A stretch of 5,429 nucleotides of DNA, taken from NCBI GenBank assembly GCA_014384665.1, contig JACNFI010000100.1:1-5429 (forward strand), written 5' to 3'. The notes under the pieces were generated by a model. The model was not told the origin of the DNA. It did no database searches and saw only the letters and a program-made list of their open reading frames with translations. The translations under genes and the position numbers were made by a program. Below are positions 1 through 5,429 of the stretch, piece after piece; within the stretch, counting starts at the first letter, position 1, and every line of letters starts with the position of its first letter. The stretch comes from Candidatus Cloacimonadota bacterium (GTDB lineage Bacteria > Cloacimonadota > Cloacimonadia > JGIOTU-2).

Positions 1-120
1 TGGTTGTGAGATGAACAGACTTGCTTCGTGGCAAAGTATGAAGCGAGGATGTGCAGACAGTCCTCGAACTTAAGACATGCTCTCCGACTCGCTTTCAGAG
101 CAGCAGGCATGTCTCAAGAT
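1..120. repeat. GC-rich block with three consecutive hairpins, possible dispersed intergenic element (runs off left edge)
   Basis: This block has 59 G/C in 120 bases, while the DNA after it is strongly AT-rich. Three inverted repeats lie back to back: GCTTC 23-27 with GAAGC 40-44; CGAGGA 44-49 with TCCTCG 61-66; and a 12-bp stem 69-80 with 107-118 (CTTaAGACATGC / GCATGTCTcAAG, one mismatch), whose loop can hold a further short TCT/AGA pairing. Both strands have an open frame entering from the left edge: + strand frame 2 up to TAA at 71-73, and the - strand from an ATG at 110-108 down to base 1. Neither has a recognisable product. The structure and the composition jump suggest a dispersed repeat or structured RNA segment. 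A truncated gene on the - strand is the alternative. What the element is called is not known to me. Confidence 0.4.
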
Positions 121-239
121 TCCACATGTTAAAATTCAGAAGTGATAATTTGTGCTTTTTATTGACAGAAAAAAAGCAATCACAAAGAAAGAAATGTGAA
201 TAAAAAAATAAGAAGTCCTTATGATAATATGGAAAAATA

Positions 240-245
240 TATAAT
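240..245 (+). promoter_or_regulatory. Candidate -10 box for the gene at 308
   Basis: A perfect TATAAT lies 62 bases before the ATG at 308. No good -35 hexamer sits at the usual distance; the best is TTATGA at 219-224, with a 15-base spacer and 3 of 6 matches. A consensus TTGACA at 162-167 has no -10 box at a proper spacing. AT-rich DNA produces TATAAT by chance often, so this is a weak call. The rest of 121-307 is A/T-rich leader with no gene and no riboswitch I recognise. Confidence 0.3.
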
Positions 246-307
246 GAATATACTCGGACTTGTTCGGGGATATATACTTTAGGAATTAAATATATAGTAG
301 GAAGCTA

Positions 308-1507
308 ATGTTAAAGAAAATTTTTAAGATAATATCATTTTATGACGAGGTTCGTTGGAGTTCAGATTCAAATTATAATCTCATTAATTTCTATAAGAAA
401 AACCTTGATGATGATGCAAAATTATTAACACATTGGCTTTGTTATATTGCAGATAGACAGATGGCATTTGAAAGAATTTGGGAAGTTGGTGGATTTGTTT
501 TTTCTGAACTTGCAGACCAATTTAAAAAAAAGAGAGATTTACAATTATTAAATTATAAAAAACCAAATAGTTTTATTGAAAAAAATGGAAAAGGTGGATA
601 TAATTTTAAGAGTAATTCAGAAGTAAATAACAACCAAATCCTAAAGAAATCATATAAATATAAAGAAACTGGCATTGTTAAGTTTACACCAAGATACTAC
701 CCATCAGACTATTTTTCAATTCTTTACACTTTTGATATTCTAAAAGAATACAATTTCTCTTTAACAAAGTTTATAGTTGAGCAATTAAAAAAATACCAAC
801 ACACAGACGATTCAATTAAACGAATATTATTCTCCCTTTACCTTCTTACATATTTTGAAATTCGACAACCTCAAAAATCAGATATTGACAATTTTCAAAT
901 AAATATAAATAAAGCTGAAAAAAGAACCATAAAAGTTATCCAGATTTTGAATAATAAATTTGAGGATGAATATCAATCTTTTAAAAAGAACAAGATATTT
1001 AACCAAAAAAGGGCTTGGTGTAGTTTAAGAGATTTTTTTAAATCACCTGAATTTAAGGTATATTTTGAAAGTTCTTTAAAAAAAGAAAGTTTTGATACAA
1101 AACAACTATTTACACTAAACTCATTGCAACAATTAGAAATGCCGGGGGATGTATGGAATAACAACTCAAAATTTAGGCATTGCATTCTTGAGAATACAGA
1201 ATATGAAAATTCAAAAAAGAGTTTAAATATAATATTAAGAGATTATTTTGATAAAAATAAAGACGAATTGAATAATTGCTATCCTGAACAATTTGATATA
1301 ACTTTTGACTTTGTTCCAAGAATGTGTGAGAAAAATAACTGTGATATTTGCCCAATTGGATTATTAAAAGGAAAGAAAAAATCAAACTTCGAGAAAACTT
1401 GTGTAAATGACATGGATTTATATTGTTCAGTAGCATTGACTAATTGTAATTATAAAATTAATTGCTTTGGAGATAAATGTAAATTGACAAGAAACCATTA
1501 TGAATAA
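308..1507 (+). CDS. Hypothetical protein with conserved aromatic N-terminal block and cysteine-rich C-terminus
   Basis: This 399-residue protein has no signal peptide and no clear membrane segment, so it is probably cytoplasmic. The start is supported by AGGAAG at 299-304 and by an in-frame TAA at 287-289 just upstream. Residues 41-68 (THWLCYIADRQ, then FERIWEVGGFVFSEL) look like a conserved family signature rather than random sequence. The middle (about 95-330) is Lys/Asn-rich and mostly helical in character. The last 60 residues hold eight cysteines: C340, C345, C348, C365, C373, C380, C386 and C391. The segment C-x4-C-x2-C-P-I resembles, without matching, the Fe-S cysteine loop of HhH-GPD DNA glycosylases (C-x6-C-x2-C-x5-C). 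Metal or Fe-S binding is therefore plausible but unproven. The gene is more AT-rich than its neighbours (11 G/C in 541-600) and has its own leader. I do not recognise the family and assign no function. The reading frame itself is confident. Confidence 0.85.
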   Translation: MLKKIFKIISFYDEVRWSSDSNYNLINFYKKNLDDDAKLLTHWLCYIADRQMAFERIWEVGGFVFSELADQFKKKRDLQLLNYKKPNSFIEKNGKGGYNFKSNSEVNNNQILKKSYKYKETGIVKFTPRYYPSDYFSILYTFDILKEYNFSLTKFIVEQLKKYQHTDDSIKRILFSLYLLTYFEIRQPQKSDIDNFQININKAEKRTIKVIQILNNKFEDEYQSFKKNKIFNQKRAWCSLRDFFKSPEFKVYFESSLKKESFDTKQLFTLNSLQQLEMPGDVWNNNSKFRHCILENTEYENSKKSLNIILRDYFDKNKDELNNCYPEQFDITFDFVPRMCEKNNCDICPIGLLKGKKKSNFEKTCVNDMDLYCSVALTNCNYKINCFGDKCKLTRNHYE

Positions 1508-1639
1508 ATAAGCACATTGTTAGACATTCTGAAAACCTATTAAAAGGATTTCGATTGGAAAAATTATGAAAAGAAATATTAGAAAGATTATCAACGCAAG
1601 TATAAAATCTACATTATAATTTTCTAAAATGGAGGAACA
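1508..1639 (+). other. Intergenic spacer between the hypothetical gene and the caspase operon
   Basis: These 132 bases separate the first gene from the second. There is no strong terminator stem; the only small inverted repeat is CCT...AGG around 1537-1548. A 17-codon ATG frame at 1566-1619 (MKRNIRKIINASIKSTL) has no good ribosome binding site and overlaps the probable promoter, so I do not call it a gene. The 3' end of the spacer carries the -10 box and ribosome binding site of the caspase gene. Confidence 0.5.
1615..1620 (+). promoter_or_regulatory. Candidate -10 box for the caspase/DUF4384 operon
   Basis: A perfect TATAAT lies 19 bases before the ATG at 1640. Transcription would start near 1627 and give a very short leader that still includes GGAGG at 1631-1635, four bases before the start codon. 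No good -35 hexamer is seen 16-19 bases upstream. The position is sensible for an operon promoter, but the evidence is one hexamer in AT-rich DNA. Confidence 0.4.
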
Positions 1640-4426
1640 ATGAAAAAATTAATACCTTTTGTTATTCTTTTATGTATTGCTACTACAGTGGAAGCATATA
1701 CAATAGAAGAAACACTATCCCAAATAGAATCCCTTAAACAAGAGATTGAACAAAACGAGATAATTGTTGTAGAAAAGCTAAAAGACTTAAAACAGAACAA
1801 CCCGCTCTTTGCCGATCAGGATTTCTTTGAGAGTGATATTGAATATATAGCTAGAATGAGCAAAGCAATGCCGCAAATAAACCAGTTACGAAAACAAAAC
1901 CTAGGTGATCTGTGGCAGAAAATGAACATATTACGCGGGCAGCTCTTTGAGACCAAAAATATTACCGTTATTCTTGATTCGAAAAATTATGACCCAAACA
2001 CAGAAGAGTGGAAAGTTGCAGTTGACCACCTTGACTACCAGAAAGAGCATTTTGAAGTAATTTTGAAAATTGCAAAGACAGACGCAAGCGCCCTGTTTAA
2101 AAACAAGGACAAGCTGCAGAAAACAGGGATCTTAGCGGTGGATGTGGGAGATAAGATCGGACTGGCAAAATTAAGGTTAAATGACCCCGTCAGCGGTTTT
2201 GAATTTGAATACGAATTTCAACCAATGAGATCTTTTAAACATGGTAGATATGTAAAATCAGTTGCCTTCAGCCCCGACGGCAAGTTCCTCGCCACAGGAT
2301 GGAATGATGGTAATGCCCGTATCTTTAATTTAGAGACAGGCAATGAAGTGAGATCTTTTAAACATGGTAATTATGTATACTCCGTTGCCTTCAGCACCGA
2401 CGGCAAGTTCCTCGCCACAGGATGTAATGATGATAATGCCCGTATCTTCAATTTAGAGACAGGCAATGAAGTGAGATCTTTCAAACATGGTAATTCTGTA
2501 TATTCCGTTGCCTTCAGCCCGGACGGCAAGTTCCTCGCTACAGGATCCAATGACAATAACGCTCGTATCTTAAATTTAGAGACAGGCAATGAAGTGAGAT
2601 CTTTTAAACATGGTAGATCAGTTGCCTTCAGCCCCGACGGCAAGTTCCTCGCTACAGGATCCTATGACAATAACGCTCGTATCTTCAATTTAGAGACAGG
2701 CAATGAAGTGAGATCTTTCAAACATGGTAATGATGTCTACTCAGTTGCCTTCAGCTCGGATGGAAAGTATCTTGCTGTTGGGTGTAATGATGAATTTGCA
2801 TATTTATACCGAACCTTATTTCAGGTGGAGGAAGAAGTGCTGGCACAGAAAACAATAACAAGACCGCCGTCACTTTCTGCGAAAATAAGTTTTGAAGAGC
2901 CATCTGGTAATCAGTACCTGGATGCCCTCGAAAAAGGTAATTTCATAATTAAGATCATAAATACAGGAAAAGGACCCGGCAAAGGAATAACCGTAAAAAT
3001 TCATCCGGAACGTTTGGATAACTTGAATTATAATAAAACCTATATTGAAGAGATCACACCGGGTGAGGATGTGTCTGTCAAAATTCCAATAGAAGCATAT
3101 ATTGGATTGCAAGATGACGATCATACCTTCCGTTTTGATTTTGAGGAAATAAACGGATTTCCACCAGCACCGGTTGAAATCCAAATCTCTACGAAATCGT
3201 ACAATAAACCAGAACTGTTCATCGCAGATGTTGGAATAGAAGATGGAAATAGCAATGGTAAAATCGAATCAGGAGAAATGGTCAATTTAACTGTTAGGTT
3301 TGCGAATAAAGGTAAGGGGATGTCATCGGGCACTTATGCAAAATTTTACACTGATGATAATGTTTTCCTGACAGATACTTTTCCAAAAACAGTAAAACTC
3401 GGAGAAATCGATTACACCGACTACGTAGATGTTCCGATAGAGTTCTTTGTGAACGATAATACAAAAGAAGAAATACCTCTTTATGTTGATATAACTGAGT
3501 CAACCGGTTTGGCGACTGTGGACAAACTACGAATACCCATTAAAAAAAGTGATAAAACAAGAAAAATTCAAAAAACTATTATAGCAGGAATAGATAAGAA
3601 GTATGGTGATTTAGATTTCGGAGAGGAACTTTCAATCGATATAGAAAATAATATTCCTCAAAATACAAAAACAAACGAAAACATTTTGGCAGTCATTTTC
3701 GGAATTGAAAATTATAAAAATGTCTCAAATGTTACCTTTGCTCATCGGGATGCTCGTTTCATCAAAGAATATTTCAATAAGACGCTCGGAATAGAAGAAA
3801 GCAATATTTATTATAAAGTAAATGAAGATGTGGGTAAAGCGGAATTCGATAAAGTATTCTCCAAAGGTGGGTGGTTAGATAAACGTGTTAAGGATGGAAA
3901 AACAGAGATTTATTTCTATTATGCAGGACACGGTTCACCGGATATAAAACAGAACAAAGCATATTTAATTCCCTATGACGGCGATCCTAATTATGCTTCA
4001 CAAACCGGTTATGAGATAGAGAAAATTTATATAAATCTCGCAAACCTGAAAGCAAAGAATGTTACGGTTTTTCTCGATGCTTGTTTTAGCGGTGCGAATA
4101 GAGAAAACGAAATGCTTCTTGCAGATGCACGTCCAATTACGATAGAAGTGGACAGCCCAATTGCTTATGGCATTACAGTATTTTCTGCTGCAAGTAGCAA
4201 AGAAATCTCATCAGCTTGGGCAGATATGAAGCATGGCTTGTTCTCCTATTTTCTGATGAAAGGCATGCAGGGAAATGCAGATGATAACAGCGATGGTGAT
4301 CTTACCATTAAGGAATTGGGAGATTATATTCAAATTAATGTATCCGAGCAAGCTGGATTTTTGGACAGAGAGCAGACGCCTTCTGTTATTTCGGATAATT
4401 ATAATAGAGTGCTTATCAATTTTTGA
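1640..4426 (+). CDS. Exported caspase-like (peptidase C14) protein with WD40 repeats and Ig/CARDB-like domains
   Basis: This 928-residue protein is probably exported to the periplasm or cell surface. A signal peptide covers residues 1-19 (MKK, hydrophobic core, cleavage after VEA). A helical, possibly coiled-coil stretch (20-52) follows, then FFESDIEY (62-69) and a beta-rich region to about 195. Five WD40-like repeats span 197-392 with the core VAFSPDGKFLATG; the usual W-D pair is replaced by F-N (ARIFNLETG). Two beta-sandwich, CARDB-like domains lie at about 414-521 and 523-650; the second opens with a calcium-loop-like D535-x-N-x-N-G-x-I-E-x-x-E546. The caspase-like domain (about 680-928) starts with LAVIFGIENY, has YYAGHG with catalytic H764 and FLDACFSG with catalytic C815, and continues with FSAAS and HGLFSYFLMKG. 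D813, two residues before the cysteine, fits the basic P1 preference known for metacaspases. An EF-hand-like loop runs from D881 to E892. GGAGG at 1631-1635 fixes the start. The stop lies 6 bases before the next gene. A known domain combination is clear; substrate and trigger are not, and a purely structural role is possible. Confidence 0.93.
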   Translation: MKKLIPFVILLCIATTVEAYTIEETLSQIESLKQEIEQNEIIVVEKLKDLKQNNPLFADQDFFESDIEYIARMSKAMPQINQLRKQNLGDLWQKMNILRGQLFETKNITVILDSKNYDPNTEEWKVAVDHLDYQKEHFEVILKIAKTDASALFKNKDKLQKTGILAVDVGDKIGLAKLRLNDPVSGFEFEYEFQPMRSFKHGRYVKSVAFSPDGKFLATGWNDGNARIFNLETGNEVRSFKHGNYVYSVAFSTDGKFLATGCNDDNARIFNLETGNEVRSFKHGNSVYSVAFSPDGKFLATGSNDNNARILNLETGNEVRSFKHGRSVAFSPDGKFLATGSYDNNARIFNLETGNEVRSFKHGNDVYSVAFSSDGKYLAVGCNDEFAYLYRTLFQVEEEVLAQKTITRPPSLSAKISFEEPSGNQYLDALEKGNFIIKIINTGKGPGKGITVKIHPERLDNLNYNKTYIEEITPGEDVSVKIPIEAYIGLQDDDHTFRFDFEEINGFPPAPVEIQISTKSYNKPELFIADVGIEDGNSNGKIESGEMVNLTVRFANKGKGMSSGTYAKFYTDDNVFLTDTFPKTVKLGEIDYTDYVDVPIEFFVNDNTKEEIPLYVDITESTGLATVDKLRIPIKKSDKTRKIQKTIIAGIDKKYGDLDFGEELSIDIENNIPQNTKTNENILAVIFGIENYKNVSNVTFAHRDARFIKEYFNKTLGIEESNIYYKVNEDVGKAEFDKVFSKGGWLDKRVKDGKTEIYFYYAGHGSPDIKQNKAYLIPYDGDPNYASQTGYEIEKIYINLANLKAKNVTVFLDACFSGANRENEMLLADARPITIEVDSPIAYGITVFSAASSKEISSAWADMKHGLFSYFLMKGMQGNADDNSDGDLTIKELGDYIQINVSEQAGFLDREQTPSVISDNYNRVLINF
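2228..2815 (+). repeat. Tandem array of five WD40-coding units (123-bp period, one unit shortened to 114 bp)
   Basis: Each unit begins at AGATCTTT: 2228, 2351, 2474, 2597 and 2711. The first three units are 123 bp (41 codons), the fourth is 114 bp (38 codons), and the last diverges after about 60 bp and ends near 2815. Units 1 and 2 differ at about 9 of 123 positions by eye. All junctions share the same end, coding for LETGNEV. The array is richer in G/C than the flanking gene (27 of 60 in 2281-2340). Such uniformity at the DNA level, including synonymous sites, indicates recent unit duplication or gene conversion rather than old WD40 blades kept only by protein selection. Copy number may vary between strains. 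Confidence 0.92.
3677..4423 (+). other. Caspase-like peptidase C14 domain with EF-hand-like insert (part of the gene at 1640)
   Basis: This segment codes for residues 680-928. The first half matches the caspase p20 plan: a hydrophobic strand (LAVIFGIENY), an AxxDA-type helix (AHRDARFIKEYF), a strand and YYAGHG (H764 at 3929-3931), then a strand ending in LDAC (C815 at 4082-4084). The second half carries the p10-like features FSAAS and HGLFSYFLMKGMQG. Residues 881-892 (4280-4315) fill an EF-hand loop: D1, N3, D5, G6, L8, T9 and E12. The 51-residue spacing between the two catalytic residues is normal for bacterial caspase homologues. No obvious Arg/Lys-rich linker separates the two halves, so processing into subunits is not evident. 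Confidence 0.88.
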
Positions 4427-4432
4427 GGAAAC
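4424..4432 (+). promoter_or_regulatory. Stop codon / ribosome binding site overlap coupling the caspase and DUF4384 genes
   Basis: The TGA stop at 4424-4426 runs into GAGGA at 4425-4429, which is placed four bases before... the next start region (ATG at 4433, spacer AAC at 4430-4432). A ribosome finishing the caspase gene stands on the ribosome binding site of the next gene. This arrangement favours translational coupling and a fixed ratio of the two proteins. Confidence 0.75.
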
Positions 4433-5272
4433 ATGAAAAAACTTATACTTATATCAATAATGTTATTTTCAATAGCAATTTGTTGTTTTGGAAACGATAT
4501 ACAATCTGAAATTGAAAAATTGCCGGATGATTGGTATCTTGTGAAAGTACCTGTCTTGATCGAAAATATCACACCTGAAGAAGCAAGAGAGAAAGCCATT
4601 CAAATTGCTTGTAATATGGCAATAGAAGAATTCTCGGGAATCGAAGTTACAGGCAGGACATCTCTTATTCAGGCAGAATCTAATAAAGAAATTACGATGG
4701 ATCATTTTAGTAAACTTACTAATCAAACTTCATGTGGTATCATCCTTGAGAAAGAAATTATTGAAGAAGAAAATATCACTCTTAAGAAACATATTTATAA
4801 GGTTCTTACACTGAAGGTAAAAGTCGGCAAACAAAGTGGAGAAGATGACCCTTATTTTACGTTGGATGCTTCGTTGAATAAAGATTATTATCAGGATGGC
4901 GATCAGCTTTTTCTTGAAGTTATTCCTTCAAAGGATTGTTACATAACTGTTTTGAACATTATGTCGGATGAGAATGTTGCAACAATTTTTCCAAATGAAT
5001 ATCGGGAAGATAATTTTGTAAAAGCGAATGAGATGTTTCAACTTCCCAATGCAAATGACACAAAGTTGGGGATCAAATTTATAGTTGGTTTGCTTCCGGA
5101 AAAAGAAGAAGATTCAGAAATAATAAAGATCATTGCTACAAAAGAGCCGTTGAGGTTTTCGATAAATTCAGATTATAAGACTGCTCTGGAATCTCTTCAG
5201 AATTGGTTGGTAAAAATTCCAATGAATGAAGTAGAAGAAGTCGATCTTCAGTATTTTATCATAGGTAAATAA
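4433..5272 (+). CDS. Exported DUF4384 protein with LPP20/FlgT-N-like N-terminal region
   Basis: This 279-residue protein has a signal peptide (residues 1-20: MKK, hydrophobic core, CCFG, with mature protein from N21). C17 and C18 sit near the cleavage point, but AIC/AICC is a poor lipobox, so lipidation is uncertain. Residues about 45-132 follow the pattern of LPP20 / FlgT N-terminal domains: an Ala-rich helix (PEEAREKAIQIACNMAIEEF), then SGIEV, a polar stretch, CGIILEKEI and a closing beta strand. Residues about 139-236 match DUF4384: LDASLNKDYYQDGDQLFLEV, then DCYITVLNIMSDENVATIFPNEY and NANEMFQLP-like strands (here KANEMFQLP), ending KIIATKEPL. The last 40 residues are helical and unassigned. 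DUF4384 is known to accompany caspase-like domains in bacteria, in fusion or as a neighbour; its molecular function is not established. Gene order and a 6-base gap argue that it partners the caspase-like protein in the envelope. The domain call is strong for DUF4384 and moderate for the N-terminal part. Confidence 0.88.
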   Translation: MKKLILISIMLFSIAICCFGNDIQSEIEKLPDDWYLVKVPVLIENITPEEAREKAIQIACNMAIEEFSGIEVTGRTSLIQAESNKEITMDHFSKLTNQTSCGIILEKEIIEEENITLKKHIYKVLTLKVKVGKQSGEDDPYFTLDASLNKDYYQDGDQLFLEVIPSKDCYITVLNIMSDENVATIFPNEYREDNFVKANEMFQLPNANDTKLGIKFIVGLLPEKEEDSEIIKIIATKEPLRFSINSDYKTALESLQNWLVKIPMNEVEEVDLQYFIIGK

Positions 5273-5314
5273 TTTCTTAATTTAAACTGCTACTACTATT
5301 TTATATTTTTCTGG

Positions 5315-5336
5315 ATTCCCGATGGGGCTCGGGAAT
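5315..5336. repeat. ATTCCCGA-N6-TCGGGAAT palindrome, dispersed-element type; possible terminator of the operon
   Basis: A perfect 8-bp inverted repeat (5315-5322 with 5329-5336) surrounds a 6-base loop TGGGGC, 43 bases after the DUF4384 stop codon. CTGG before it and GACA after it match the wording of the ATTCCC...GGGAAT palindromes that are scattered between genes in many bacteria; the Neisseria dRS3 element is a named relative in form, with a shorter core. A T-rich stretch (CTTTTCTTATTT, 5343-5354) follows but not directly, so intrinsic termination is possible and not certain. Confidence 0.6.
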
Positions 5337-5394
5337 GACATGCTTTTCTTATTTGGATTTGACGGCTCAGTCGGTTTATAATTCGAGATTAACA

Positions 5395-5413
5395 GCATCG
5401 AAGGGCGCGATGC
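5395..5413. repeat. Short hairpin GCATCG-N7-CGATGC near the right edge
   Basis: A perfect 6-bp inverted repeat with loop AAGGGCG lies 58 bases beyond the ATTCCC palindrome, in a stretch richer in G/C than its surroundings. No T-run follows within the window. It may belong to the same dispersed element or be the start of a further intergenic repeat. The - strand is open from 5428 to a TAA at 5284-5282, but the translation (Ser/Pro/Asn-rich) looks non-coding and crosses both hairpins. I see no gene in 5273-5429. Confidence 0.4.
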
Positions 5414-5429
5414 ACTCCAAAAAGAATTA

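Noticed and set aside
1..110. - strand open frame from ATG at 110 running off the left edge (begins MPAALKASRRACLKFEDC)
   Set aside because: It lies wholly in the hairpin block, has no visible ribosome binding site upstream of the ATG, and its product is not recognisable; the openness is explained by the higher G/C content.
162..167. Consensus TTGACA -35 box
   Set aside because: No -10-like hexamer lies 15-20 bases downstream, so it is not called as a promoter.
1566..1619. 17-codon ATG frame in the spacer before the caspase gene
   Set aside because: Very short, Lys/Ile-rich as expected from AT-rich DNA, no clear ribosome binding site, and its end is the TATAAT box of the next gene.
2371..2643. 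90-codon - strand open frame across the WD40 units
   Set aside because: It is the antisense reading of the tandem repeats; its own repeated protein pattern follows directly from the repeated DNA.
2228..2815. CRISPR-like reading of the regular repeats
   Set aside because: The units are contiguous, in frame and code for WD40-like blades; there are no unique spacers.
5282..5428. - strand open frame of 48 codons entering from the right edge
   Set aside because: It crosses both palindromes, has a Ser/Pro/Asn-rich non-protein-like composition and no recognisable motif; it could only be revived by a longer window.

Overview
The window carries three complete genes, all on the + strand, in AT-rich DNA with ATG starts and good purine-rich ribosome binding sites. 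Signal peptides of the MKKLI type, secreted WD40/caspase/Ig-like multidomain architecture, a DUF4384 protein and an intergenic ATTCCC...GGGAAT palindrome suggest a Gram-negative bacterium, perhaps of the FCB / Cloacimonadota kind. That placement is inference from style, not from a marker gene.

Layout. Positions 1-120 are a compositional island (59 G/C in 120 bases) that can fold into three consecutive hairpins; it looks like the end of a dispersed repeat or structured element and holds no convincing gene. An AT-rich leader with a TATAAT box follows (121-307). Gene 1 (308-1507) encodes an unrecognised cytoplasmic protein with a conserved-looking aromatic block near its N-terminus and eight cysteines in its last 60 residues. 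A 132-base gap with a TATAAT box leads to gene 2 (1640-4426), an exported 928-residue protein. In order it has a signal peptide, a helical segment, a beta-rich region, five nearly identical WD40-like repeats, two Ig/CARDB-like domains and a C-terminal caspase-like (peptidase C14) domain with an intact His764/Cys815 dyad. Gene 3 (4433-5272) starts 6 bases after gene 2 stops and encodes an exported protein with an LPP20/FlgT-N-like N-terminal part and a DUF4384 domain. The last 157 bases hold two hairpins and no convincing gene.

How the genes work together. Genes 2 and 3 are almost certainly one transcription unit: the ribosome binding site of gene 3 overlaps the stop codon of gene 2. Caspase-like and DUF4384 domains are known to co-occur in bacteria, sometimes in one polypeptide, so the pair probably forms a cell-envelope module: a calcium-binding caspase-like protease or pseudo-protease on a repeat scaffold, with a DUF4384 partner. 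Substrate and trigger cannot be read from the sequence. Gene 1 has its own composition and a separate leader and is probably not functionally tied to the pair.

The most striking DNA-level signal is the WD40 array: 123-bp units with few differences, one unit carrying a 9-bp in-frame deletion and a mosaic pattern that points to recent recombination between units.
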